A stretch of DNA of 64,000 nt from Flavobacterium aquidurense (GTDB taxonomy: Bacteria > Bacteroidota > Bacteroidia > Flavobacteriales > Flavobacteriaceae). This document shows positions 10,903-18,596 of the stretch, piece by piece. Every line of letters begins with the position of its first letter. Positions within the stretch are counted from its first letter, which is position 1. A program made the translations under genes and the position numbers. Location of the stretch: assembly GCF_001404985.1 (NCBI RefSeq), contig NZ_JRLF01000006.1, forward strand, positions 310,001 through 374,000. Direction: 5' to 3'. The notes under the pieces are model-generated. The model was not told the DNA's origin. It was given only the letters and a program-made list of their open reading frames with translations, and searched no databases.

Positions 10903-11589
10903 TCAGCCTTGGTTTTTATCTTTTAAATCGCCTAATTTTAAAAGCTTTAAGCTATCAATAACATTGATTATAAATAAGATAATAGAGATTAAGCCAGCCA
11001 AATAGGTAATTGATCCAGGAAATAAAACTTCTATAATTAAAATTAAAGCAATAATAAATCGAAGTTCTGTTGGGCCAACAAATCCCGAATCTATACTGTA
11101 CTCATTTGTAATTCTGTATCGTAACTGACTGATAATGATAGACCAGCCATACAATGCGACAAAAGCAAAGGCTACTATTTGTGTGCCATTTTTAGCATAA
11201 ATATAATAGCCAAAGCCTATAAGTACAATACCAACCCAATCGGCAATAATATCGAGTGCAAAACCATACCAACGGCGTTGAATATTTCTATAATAAGCCA
11301 ATCTTCCGTCTAAAGAATCGCCTAACCAATTTATAGCCAAACCAATGATACCCAAAAGTAAATACCAATTTGCTACATAAGTGCCTAAAACAAAAGCTAA
11401 AAAAACGAATCCTGAACCAAGCGTACCAAGTAAAGTGAGCAAATTAGGCGAAATGAATCCAGGCACTTTTGGAAGCAAGAATACAATCGTTAACTGTTCT
11501 GCTCTTTTTAAAATATTAGTTCGCTTACGGTCGGAAAATGTTCTTTGTATAATTGCACTGTAATCTTCAAGCTGTGTTTCTTTTCCCAT
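10903..11589 (-). CDS. CDP-alcohol phosphatidyltransferase family membrane enzyme
   Basis: 228 residues with about six hydrophobic segments. The active-site signature reads D91-x2-D94-G95-x2-A98-Y-Y-R101, then G109-x3-D113-x3-D117. The four metal-binding aspartates are kept, but the residue after A98 is Tyr and the expected Arg is displaced by two positions. Family members transfer a phosphoalcohol from CDP-alcohol (or a related CDP-activated group) to an acceptor alcohol. Its ATG overlaps the stop of the 50-residue ORF upstream (TAATG), showing translational coupling, and gtrA follows at 2 bp. Confidence 0.9.
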   Translation of the reverse strand: MGKETQLEDYSAIIQRTFSDRKRTNILKRAEQLTIVFLLPKVPGFISPNLLTLLGTLGSGFVFLAFVLGTYVANWYLLLGIIGLAINWLGDSLDGRLAYYRNIQRRWYGFALDIIADWVGIVLIGFGYYIYAKNGTQIVAFAFVALYGWSIIISQLRYRITNEYSIDSGFVGPTELRFIIALILIIEVLFPGSITYLAGLISIILFIINVIDSLKLLKLGDLKDKNQG

Positions 11590-11741
11590 TAATAACGCAA
11601 TATTTGCAAGCCTGATACTATAGCCAGTTCCAGTTTTATCATTTTTAGTTTTGCTTTTCTTTGCCTATTTTTAAAAAAATCGGTGGTTCTTTTTAGTTTA
11701 CCTGATCTAACCAGATAACTAAATGCGATAATAATCAGCAT
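11589..11741 (-). CDS. 50-residue membrane-anchored small protein inside the operon
   Basis: A complete ORF of 51 codons on the minus strand. The product begins MLIIIAFSYLVRSGKLK, followed by a very basic stretch (RTTDFFKNRQRKAKLKMIK) and a short hydrophobic end (LELAIVSGLQILRY). Its ATG comes 1 bp after the stop of the dioxygenase gene and its stop overlaps the next ATG as TAATG, so it fills the gap between two genes exactly. The spacing is the main evidence that it is real. No family is recognised; it could be a small membrane partner of the CDP-alcohol transferase. Confidence 0.65.
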   Translation of the reverse strand: MLIIIAFSYLVRSGKLKRTTDFFKNRQRKAKLKMIKLELAIVSGLQILRY

Positions 11742-11742
11742 A

Positions 11743-12549
11743 TTATTTTACAATTCCTGCAAAACGTTGATAGAAAACCGTTGGACTGTTCTCATTTTTA
11801 GGAGCGTATTTTCCGGCTATAATCGGGATATAAATAACCCTCCTTCTACTTTCTTCGCCACGAATAGATGATTCTGCAACTCTGTGCCACAAACGGCCAT
11901 CGTGAATCGTTAAATCTCCAGCTTCCGGATTGATGGATACTTCCTGTGGATCCGGTTTATTATCTAAAAAGTATTTTTTACGAAAAAGCATTTGATAAAT
12001 ACTTTGTTTATGAGTACCCGGAATAATTTTAAGACCGCCGTTTTCGGGTTGTAAAGTGCTTAAATGAATCCCCACATTGAGCATCGGGTTTAATTTTGCA
12101 CCATAAAAAATATCTCTCAAACCATCTGTATGCCAGCCCATTTTAGTAAACTTACTTTCCGGCCCATTGATATAATGGTTAAAAACCATTCCGTCTTTTT
12201 CTTCAGTACCTAATCTTGCTTCATCGCCTGCCAATGGCAATAAACTATTAAATCTCGGGTCAAGTAAAAGACCGCTTAAGGTTTGATGATGTTGATTGAT
12301 AAAAGCAAAACGTTGTACAATAGCAGAGCCATCTAAATCTTTTCCGTATTTAATGGGAACACCGTTTATTTTTTGAAGATTGTTGTCAATCCATTTTTGC
12401 TCGACTTGTTTTGAGGCATCAATGATGGATGAAACAGTTTCCGGATTTATAAATTTTTTGAAATGGATGAAACCATGTTCGTTAAAAAACGCAATTTGCT
12501 CATTAGTTAATTGCTCAGTAAGGGTAAAGGTTTTATAAGAAGATACCAT
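11743..12549 (-). CDS. Phytanoyl-CoA dioxygenase (PhyH) family protein
   Basis: 268 residues. The Fe(II) triad is visible: H140 and D142 in GWHTDG and the distal H222 in DGRLWHRVAES, with an Arg-rich segment after it (EESRRRVIYIPI) for 2-oxoglutarate binding. The family hydroxylates diverse substrates, including lipids and halogenation targets, using O2 and 2-oxoglutarate. It heads a tight set with the 50-residue ORF, CDP-alcohol transferase and gtrA, suggesting a hydroxylated lipid or lipid-linked product. Its start is overlapped by a poly-cysteine leader ORF. Confidence 0.88.
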   Translation of the reverse strand: MVSSYKTFTLTEQLTNEQIAFFNEHGFIHFKKFINPETVSSIIDASKQVEQKWIDNNLQKINGVPIKYGKDLDGSAIVQRFAFINQHHQTLSGLLLDPRFNSLLPLAGDEARLGTEEKDGMVFNHYINGPESKFTKMGWHTDGLRDIFYGAKLNPMLNVGIHLSTLQPENGGLKIIPGTHKQSIYQMLFRKKYFLDNKPDPQEVSINPEAGDLTIHDGRLWHRVAESSIRGEESRRRVIYIPIIAGKYAPKNENSPTVFYQRFAGIVK

Positions 12550-12692
12550 GATAATATAGATTTAATAAATGAAATAATATAGTTTGAAATTTTATCTAAA
12601 ACAGAATAACAACAGCAACAACAAAACATTAGCATGTTGGCGTGCATTCGTTTTTCAGATAAATTAAACCTATTTTCTCTTTTATTTGACAT
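12507..12692 (-). CDS. Poly-cysteine leader ORF upstream of the dioxygenase
   Basis: A 61-codon frame from ATG at 12692, or 46 codons from the ATG at 12647, which opens MHANMLMFCCCCCYS. Five consecutive Cys codons lie at 12609-12623. It is the first frame after a good promoter at 12720-12748 and it overlaps the dioxygenase start by 43 bp in another frame. Poly-cysteine leader ORFs are known in mycobacteria to sense cysteine supply through ribosome stalling. Whether this one does so is inference, and the product after the Cys run looks uninformative. Confidence 0.45.
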   Translation of the reverse strand: MSNKRENRFNLSEKRMHANMLMFCCCCCYSVLDKISNYIISFIKSILSWYLLIKPLPLLSN

Positions 12693-12719
12693 ACTCTATA
12701 GAATTAGTAGAATTTAATA

Positions 12720-12748
12720 CAAACTTAATATAATTTTTCTTTTACAAA
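12720..12748 (-). promoter_or_regulatory. Bacteroidota-type promoter of the dioxygenase operon
   Basis: On the minus strand TTTG (12745-12748), a 17 bp spacer and TAAGTTTG (12720-12727) match the TTTG/TAnnTTTG consensus exactly. The start of transcription would fall about 20 bp before the first leader ATG at 12692. The upstream SDR gene (stop at 12780) is therefore probably a separate unit. Confidence 0.7.
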
Positions 12749-12779
12749 GAATATTTTTTTTATTTTTTTTTCGAAAAAA

Positions 12780-13577
12780 TTAAATTTTATAAATTCCGGC
12801 AGCCGTTTTTTCGATAAATCCCTTTGGTAGTATGCGATTGGCGTAAACCGAAATGATATTTGTAAAACCCGGAATAACTTCAGATTTTTTATTGAACATG
12901 GCTTTTACGGCCATTTTTGCTACTTCATCTGGCTGCATATTAAACTTTTCAGCCATTTTACTAAAAGCATTTAAACCAGCTCTTTCTGCAAAACCAGTAT
13001 CAACCGGACCCGGACTAAAACAAGTTACTGAAATCGAAGTTTGGGCAAGTTCGAAACGCAAGGCTCGGGTAAACGATAAAACAAAAGCCTTTGTAGCCGA
13101 ATAAACAGCCAGCGTAGGTACAGCCTGATAAGCTGCGGTACTCGATATATTTAAAATGTAGGCTTGTTTTTGTTGTGAAAGTATGGGCACTAATAAATGC
13201 GAAAGTTCTACCACTACATTCATGTTAAGCTGCATCATACCAAGCTGATCCGTTAGAGAAGACTTACTAAAATCGCCCCAAACACCATAACCGGCATTGT
13301 TCACTAAAAAACCAACCGGATAGTTATTCGTTTTTATCCAATCTATTACTTTTAGCGAGGCATCATGTATCGAAAGATCAAGCGATAAAACAGCAGCATT
13401 TATGCCGTATTTAGCCTTAAGATCATCAGATAATGCTTTTAATTCCTCTTCACTTCTTGCAACAAGCAATAATGGATAACCTTGTTTAGCCAACTCATAA
13501 GCAATAGATTTTCCTATGCCTTTGCTGGCTCCGGTTATTAAGGCATATGATTTCGTTTTTTCGCTCATTTTATTCAT
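12780..13577 (-). CDS. Short-chain dehydrogenase/reductase, DltE/YqjQ-like
   Basis: 265 residues. The Rossmann motif TGASKGIG lies near residue 14, NNAGYG near 90, the catalytic Ser in NISSTAAYQ, and YSATK carries the Tyr and Lys. The C-terminal substrate region has FSPGPVDTGF. It resembles the classical SDR group that acts on fatty or lipid-like carbonyls, but the substrate is unknown. Met4 (13568) is an alternative start. It sits upstream of, and parallel to, the dioxygenase-CDP-alcohol transferase-GtrA genes. Confidence 0.9.
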   Translation of the reverse strand: MNKMSEKTKSYALITGASKGIGKSIAYELAKQGYPLLLVARSEEELKALSDDLKAKYGINAAVLSLDLSIHDASLKVIDWIKTNNYPVGFLVNNAGYGVWGDFSKSSLTDQLGMMQLNMNVVVELSHLLVPILSQQKQAYILNISSTAAYQAVPTLAVYSATKAFVLSFTRALRFELAQTSISVTCFSPGPVDTGFAERAGLNAFSKMAEKFNMQPDEVAKMAVKAMFNKKSEVIPGFTNIISVYANRILPKGFIEKTAAGIYKI

Positions 13578-13759
13578 TTAATCATCAAATATAAAGATTA
13601 ATTGTAACCTTAGTGTGTACAATCTTTATATTGATTACGCTCACCTTCCCTATCTTATGTGACTTATTACAGTCTGCATTCTTTATGCAGTTGTTGATTT
13701 AACGCTTCAAAAAATCTAAAATAAGTTCATTATCTTACATAAAATTAAACTTTAATATT

Positions 13760-14043
13760 ATGGAAACATCCTCTGTCATTTTCATAAAAATTCTTCAGAT
13801 CCTTGCCTGAAGATACAATATGAGCTTCTCTTTAGATGAGATAACAAAGCTTATTACTTCATTTTCTGATGTTTCGAAATTTACTGAAGACATTAATGCC
13901 CAAAAGGAAAATAAAGCAAAACTACTGAACATTTTAATCTTAGTGGATTATGAGGGTTATATTTTTCTTAATCCATACACAGACGAAAGTGTAAAACTAT
14001 AAAAGGTTTAATTAAGATAAATAATAAAGTATTTTGGAATTAA
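13760..14043 (+). pseudogene. Broken paralogue of the small winged-helix-like gene at 4094
   Basis: Starts METSSVIFIKILQILA, like the intact copy (METLSIFHIKILQILA), then has a TGA (13808-13810) where the intact gene has GGA. After that the frame reads RYNMSFSLDEITKLI and LDYEGY-like text, and a single missing base after DES (around 13991) throws the conserved C-terminal wing out of frame; restoring it gives SCKTIKGLIKINNKVFWN, matching the intact copy. Nonsense plus frameshift make this a pseudogene. The decoded fragment from 13820 could still be translated but would lack the first helix and the wing. Confidence 0.8.
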
Positions 14044-14559
14044 GTTCTTAAAAGATACCTTCTTCTATTTAGTTTAATTCTGTTTGTAATAATCAAGATA
14101 TTCATCTTAGATTAATACGAATTATATAAAATAAAACCATATGCATATAAAAACAGAAACAAATTTTAACTGCACCTTTGTGGTTATAAATTATCCTCTG
14201 GTTTACTTTACCAAAATTTAATTTCCTATACAAAAAAATCATACAATATAAATAGTTCTGCAGTGTTCATTCCAAGGACTACTATTCTGTGTTTATTTAG
14301 TTTTTAATTCAGTTTGATTTACTGAGAAAAATTTTTAAGTAGACATAAAATGGAAGATTATGTTTATTATGGACGCCCGTCTGATATGTAATGTATCCGG
14401 CGGGTTTTTCATTTATAATTATCAAACATAAATATTAGATTTGATAATATTTTAAAGCTTATTTTACGTTATGACGGCAGTAAAAAAGTAATTTCTTTTA
14501 ACAGACGTTAATATTAACATAATAAAAAACTATTTTTTAACTCGTTATCATTTATGCAC
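14044..14559. other. Long AT-rich region with no gene
   Basis: About 515 bp between the pseudogene and the cold-shock promoter. No coding frame and no strong hairpin was found; a weak GC-rich dyad (CGCCCG to CGGCGGG) sits near 14373-14407. Confidence 0.5.
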
Positions 14560-14567
14560 TACATTTG
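14560..14567 (+). promoter_or_regulatory. Putative -7 element of the cold-shock gene
   Basis: TACATTTG fits TAnnTTTG and lies 19 bp before the ATG, implying a very short 5' leader. No good -33 TTG is visible at the usual distance. Confidence 0.45.
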
Positions 14568-14586
14568 ACCAAATTAAATATTTAAG

Positions 14587-14778
14587 ATGCAAGAAGGTAC
14601 AGTAAAATTTTTCAATGAAGAAAAAGGATTCGGATTTATAACTCCTAACAGTGGAGGAAACGAAGTTTTTGTTCATGTTTCAGGTCTATCAGAAAACATT
14701 CGTGAAAACGATTCAGTTCGATATGATATTCAGGAAGGCCGCAAAGGTCCAAACGCAGTAAACGTAGTCATAGCATAA
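14587..14778 (+). CDS. Cold shock protein, CspA family
   Basis: 63 residues, the size of single cold-shock domains. It shows the RNA-binding motifs KGFGFI (RNP1) and VFVHVS (RNP2) within MQEGTVKFFNEEKGFGFI and NEVFVHVSGL, and ends QEGRKGPNAVNVVIA. It binds single-stranded RNA/DNA and acts as an RNA chaperone. It is monocistronic: own promoter and a strong terminator immediately downstream. Confidence 0.96.
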   Translation: MQEGTVKFFNEEKGFGFITPNSGGNEVFVHVSGLSENIRENDSVRYDIQEGRKGPNAVNVVIA

Positions 14779-14799
14779 CATACTATAGAATTAGTTTAT

Positions 14800-14830
14800 A
14801 AAGCACCTGTCTCAAAACAGGTGCTTTTTT
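14800..14830 (+). terminator. Terminator of the cold-shock gene
   Basis: Perfect 11 bp stem AAAGCACCTGT / ACAGGTGCTTT around a 6-nt loop, followed by T residues; 21 bp after the cold-shock stop. Confidence 0.9.
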
Positions 14831-14871
14831 ATTTAAACCCATTCAACACCTGTTTTCTCTAAATCCTTAAA

Positions 14872-15413
14872 TTAGTTTTTAAGCATTCCATCAAATATAA
14901 AACCATGAAATGGTAAGACAGAATACCAGTATAGTTTGCCCATAAATCCCCGCGGTTTAAAAGTGGCCGCCTGATATAAGGTATTATTGATTACTTTAAA
15001 TTCCAGCCAGGCTTCGCCCGGAAGTTTCATTTCGGCATATAGAATCAGTTTCCTTCGGTTTTATTGGCGTAAACCACTCTTCAGAAATCCAGTGCATCAC
15101 CTGCATGTATTTGCGTTTTATGTGTTCTCCCTCTTCTGGTTCCCACACCACCAAAAATTTTATCGATGAACCCGAGCAACTCCCAAAGCCAATCGGCATA
15201 GTACCAACCTGTTTGCCCGCCTATTGACCAAATTCGTGCAATTGTATACTCCCTATTAATAATTGTTCTTTTTCTTCTGTCAATAAAACCCCCTCTTTTG
15301 GGAACCTTTAGATATTGAGAAACATTTCCCTTAAATTTTCCGCTTACCTGTGCATCTTTCCAGCTGGAAATAATAACATCATCACTAATCTTTTTTAAAG
15401 CCCTCTCTAATGC
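14872..15413 (-). pseudogene. DUF2867 domain remnant of an SDR/NmrA-like fusion protein
   Basis: The minus strand reads as DUF2867 with characteristic blocks: ALERALKKISDDVIISSWKD, then IGGQTGWYYADWLWELLGF, FGGVGTRRGR, and after a shift LILYAEMKLPGEAWLEFKV, FKPRGFMGKLYWYSVLPFHG and FDGMLKN. An in-frame TGA replaces the Trp of the DFWRV motif, and a frameshift follows EGN. The NAD(P)-binding half that normally precedes DUF2867 is missing; the 5' end stops at 15413, only 3 bp from a histidine-kinase remnant of opposite strand, which marks a recombination junction. Confidence 0.8.
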
Positions 15414-15415
15414 CT

Positions 15416-15656
15416 AAAAAATACCTTAATAAAATAAGCCAGTCTGCTCAAAGGATGGAAAATATCATAGAGGGAATTCATAGCCTTTGAAAGGCTGCAT
15501 TCTAAAGATCAGTTTGAAGGCAATAGCCTTGGTCTTGCCCTGTGCAGAAAAATCGCAAAACGACACAATGGAAAAATCACTGCAACGGGAGAGAAAGACA
15601 ATGGGGCTGAGTTTATAGTTACGCTTCCTTTAAAACAAACGGTCGATACTATATAA
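15416..15656 (+). pseudogene. Histidine kinase remnant with internal deletion
   Basis: The first frame gives KKYLNKISQSAQRMENIIEG, the part of a HisKA domain after the phosphorylated histidine. It then stops and a shifted frame (from 15483) gives FERLHSKDQFEGNSLGLALC, RKIAKRHNGKITATG and GAEFIVTLPLKQ, the C-terminal end of an HATPase domain (G2 box region). The N and G1 boxes between them are deleted and there is no start. It was probably a membrane or PAS-containing sensor kinase of the common flavobacterial type. Confidence 0.8.
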
Positions 15657-15723
15657 AAAACTGTCGTTTGACACTTTTAAAATATCACAGCTGTTTTTAT
15701 TCATTTAACATTTTATAATTGAT

Positions 15724-16134
15724 TTAGTCCACATTAATCCGGTCAAGAAATTCTTTGGTAATGGGCTTAACGTGAAAAGCAACCACATTGTTATCACTAA
15801 GGGATCGTGCGATATCTTCATTATCAATTGTTGAAGATATAATATAGGTTTTGCAATAATTTTTTAAAGTGGGGGACAGCTTATCGTAGGCTTGCATAAA
15901 ATCAAATCCCGACATGACGGGCATATAAATATCGACAAATATTACCTGTGGCAAAGCGGCAATATTTTCCTGATTTTCCTGGAGATATTTAAGAGCCTTT
16001 GCTGCATCTGAATATTCTAAGACATTTTTCCCAAAATTGTTTTTAATGATCATGCGTGACGGAATATAAAGATCTATAATATTGTCATCAATAATCATTA
16101 CGTTTTCAAATTTTGCTTGTGATCCTGTTATCAT
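15724..16134 (-). CDS. Single-domain response regulator (receiver)
   Basis: 136 residues, one REC domain only. The acidic pair D16/D17 (MIIDDN), phospho-acceptor D68 (VIFVDIYMP), the Thr/Ser position (YIISST) and Lys in FHVKPI are all present. It has no output domain, so it would act as a phosphate shuttle or through protein contacts. Its ATG overlaps the stop of the PAS histidine kinase by 4 bp, so kinase and receiver are translationally coupled. Confidence 0.93.
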   Translation of the reverse strand: MITGSQAKFENVMIIDDNIIDLYIPSRMIIKNNFGKNVLEYSDAAKALKYLQENQENIAALPQVIFVDIYMPVMSGFDFMQAYDKLSPTLKNYCKTYIISSTIDNEDIARSLSDNNVVAFHVKPITKEFLDRINVD

Positions 16135-18578
16135 GGTTTCAAATTTTTTAGTTTGATAATAAATGTGGTTCCCTGCCCCTTCTCTGACTTTAATTCTATA
16201 GAACCCTGCAAAATTTCTATTGTATCTTTTACGATATATAACCCAATACCGGAGCCGTCCTTATTGCCGGAAATTCTAAAAAACATCTCAAATATTTTTT
16301 GATGATATTCTGGTGCAATTCCCACTCCGTTATCAGTGATATTAATGTAAAGATACTCTATATCTGAGGCGCCTGTTATTCTTATATATTTTCCTGTTTC
16401 TTCTTCTTTATGGTATTTTATGGCATTAGAAATAAGGTTTTCCAAGATGGTATTAAAGCGGAGCCTGTCTGTATAAAATGGCTGCAATTCTTTTAAATCA
16501 ATTTCATAATTAATTCCTTTTGCTTCGCTCATAGTCTGAAGAGAATCCAGTATATCCGATACTGTTTCCTGAATCGAAATCTTTTCTATTTCAAGTCCTG
16601 TACGGTTGTTTCGGGAATAACTTAAAATATTTTTAATAAACTCATCTAAACGGTTGATACTATTGCGTATCATTTTAGCATGTACAAGAGTATCCTGCTC
16701 CTCACTTTCGTCTTCTATAAAAGAAAGGAGCCCAAGAATTGAGGTAAGTGGAGAACGTAAATCGTGTGATACACTGTACACAAAACGATCCAGTTCTGAA
16801 TTGGTTTTGATAAGTTCTTTATTTCGTCTTTCTAAATTTAATTCTGCTTTTTTTCGATCAGTAATGTCGTTTGACAGGATAAAACGTGCCGGAATTCCTT
16901 CATAAATTATTTCATGTGCAATAACTTCTACTGGAATAACAGTGCGATCCTTCTTTTGATGATTCCATACCCCTCTATTAAAATTTGTTGCATTAATATC
17001 TGAAGAATTAAGGGATTTTATAAAATGATCTTTATCCTTGTCCGGTCTTATATCCAAAACATTCATCAAAAGGAATTCCTCACGGGTATATCCATATTGC
17101 AATACTGCCATTTTATTAACATCTAAAAATTTTAAAGTAACTAAATCAATAACCCACATGGGCATTGGATTATGGTCAAAAAGATAGCGGTACTTTTTTT
17201 CATTTTCTTTAAGGGTGTTCTGAGCTTTTTTATGTTCACTGATATCACGGACAAAGAGAAGCGTGTTTCCATCTTTTAGTTTTTTTGCAGACAATTCTAC
17301 ATCAAGCAAAATTCCGTCCTTTCTTTTAACTCTTCGTTCTTCCCTTATTGTTTTTCCTCTTTTTAACGCATATACTCTTAAAGGTTTTATCTTAAGATCT
17401 TCCTTCAAAAAGAAATCTGCTATAGAAAGCTCTAAAATTTCTGCTTTTGTATAGCCTAATTTATCACATGCATAATGATTTGCCTCTATGATTTTCATAG
17501 ACTCATCCATAAAACAAATAGCATCACTTGCCTGTTCTATAAGTGAAGTATAGCGCAGTAAGCTCTCTTCTATTTTTTTGCGGGATAAAACCTGTTCTGT
17601 TACATCATTGCCAAAGAAAAGAATACCGTCAATAGTACCGTCAATACCTCTGTGTGCCTGATAAATGAAATTTAAATAAGTATCATGCAGTTTTCCATCA
17701 CCGTGATAATCAAATCTAATGAGCATTTCATTGGCTGAAAAAGTTTCGCCGGTTTTATAAACAATATCTAAAAATTCAAAAATGCCTTGTGCTTCAAGTT
17801 CAGGCAAAACTTCTTTTACGGTTTTGCCAATGATATCTTTTTTCTCAATTAGATTTAAGTATAAATTATTTGCCAATTCATAAACATGATTAGGTCCTTT
17901 TAAAATTCCCATGCAAGCGGGAGCCTGCAAAAACAAATCATCGAATCGCTGTCTTTCAATTTCAAAGGCTTTTTCTAATTTTTTTTTATCGGTGATATCT
18001 TTGGCTATTCCATAGCTAATTTTATAGACATCATCCCAGGCGGCCGACCAGAGTAAGTGCACAACACTTCCGTTTTTATGAACATATCGATTTTCAAACA
18101 TCGTTAACTGTACACCATTTTTTACATCATTCCCTGCCCCTTCGGTAATTTCAATATCATCATGAAATATAAAGTCCATATACTTTTTGCCTATTAATTC
18201 CTCAGGCTTATATCCTAAAATAATTTCTGATGCTTTATTCACATTTACAAACCGTCCCTCTTCATCATAAGAACAAATCAGGTCTAAGGAGAAATTTAAA
18301 ATTTTATTATGCTCATTTAAGGATTTCTGAAGTTCTTTAGTCGTCCCGGAAAGTTTAATTTCTGCTATTTTACGTTCTGATATATCCTGATGTTCCATCA
18401 ACGCCATAGTCTGGTGTTCCTGCTTATCGATATGCTGAAGTATAACCACAACTATTTTTTTTAAAAATCCGGCTCTTGTTTTACTAATAGACCTAAGTTT
18501 TCCTTTTAAAGGACTCAAGGCAGTATTAAATAACACAAATATTTTTTTGTGATAGGTGAAAATATATAATCTTTTCAT
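16131..18578 (-). CDS. Multi-PAS sensor histidine kinase
   Basis: 815 residues, no clear transmembrane segment, so probably a cytosolic sensor. Four PAS/PAC modules lie at roughly 95-200, 210-330, 340-455 and 465-575 (each closing with DIT-type PAC ends such as YGIAKDITDKKK, LFVRDISEHKK, FILSNDITDRKK). HisKA follows with H605 in YSVSHDLRSPL, then HATPase N box (ENLISNAIKYH), G1 (ITDNGVGI) and G2 (GSGIGLYIVKDTI). The first 60 residues look poorly conserved, and a start at the internal MALMEHQDISERK would be reasonable. It lies between a LytTR regulator (18 bp upstream) and the receiver it overlaps, forming a complete phosphorelay. Confidence 0.92.
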   Translation of the reverse strand: MKRLYIFTYHKKIFVLFNTALSPLKGKLRSISKTRAGFLKKIVVVILQHIDKQEHQTMALMEHQDISERKIAEIKLSGTTKELQKSLNEHNKILNFSLDLICSYDEEGRFVNVNKASEIILGYKPEELIGKKYMDFIFHDDIEITEGAGNDVKNGVQLTMFENRYVHKNGSVVHLLWSAAWDDVYKISYGIAKDITDKKKLEKAFEIERQRFDDLFLQAPACMGILKGPNHVYELANNLYLNLIEKKDIIGKTVKEVLPELEAQGIFEFLDIVYKTGETFSANEMLIRFDYHGDGKLHDTYLNFIYQAHRGIDGTIDGILFFGNDVTEQVLSRKKIEESLLRYTSLIEQASDAICFMDESMKIIEANHYACDKLGYTKAEILELSIADFFLKEDLKIKPLRVYALKRGKTIREERRVKRKDGILLDVELSAKKLKDGNTLLFVRDISEHKKAQNTLKENEKKYRYLFDHNPMPMWVIDLVTLKFLDVNKMAVLQYGYTREEFLLMNVLDIRPDKDKDHFIKSLNSSDINATNFNRGVWNHQKKDRTVIPVEVIAHEIIYEGIPARFILSNDITDRKKAELNLERRNKELIKTNSELDRFVYSVSHDLRSPLTSILGLLSFIEDESEEQDTLVHAKMIRNSINRLDEFIKNILSYSRNNRTGLEIEKISIQETVSDILDSLQTMSEAKGINYEIDLKELQPFYTDRLRFNTILENLISNAIKYHKEEETGKYIRITGASDIEYLYINITDNGVGIAPEYHQKIFEMFFRISGNKDGSGIGLYIVKDTIEILQGSIELKSEKGQGTTFIIKLKNLKP

Positions 18579-18596
18579 TTTATATAATATTGAATT

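Noticed and set aside
13820..14002. A 60-residue standalone gene in the 13.8 kb locus
   Set aside because: It is the middle of a frame-broken copy of the 4094 gene; the stop upstream and the lost base downstream explain its ends.
14996..15199. A 67-residue minus-strand ORF
   Set aside because: It is another frame of the DUF2867 remnant; the conserved DUF2867 blocks lie in the adjacent frames.
15416..15656. A functional short histidine kinase
   Set aside because: No start, a stop between the HisKA piece and the ATPase piece, and the N and G1 boxes are missing; it is a remnant.
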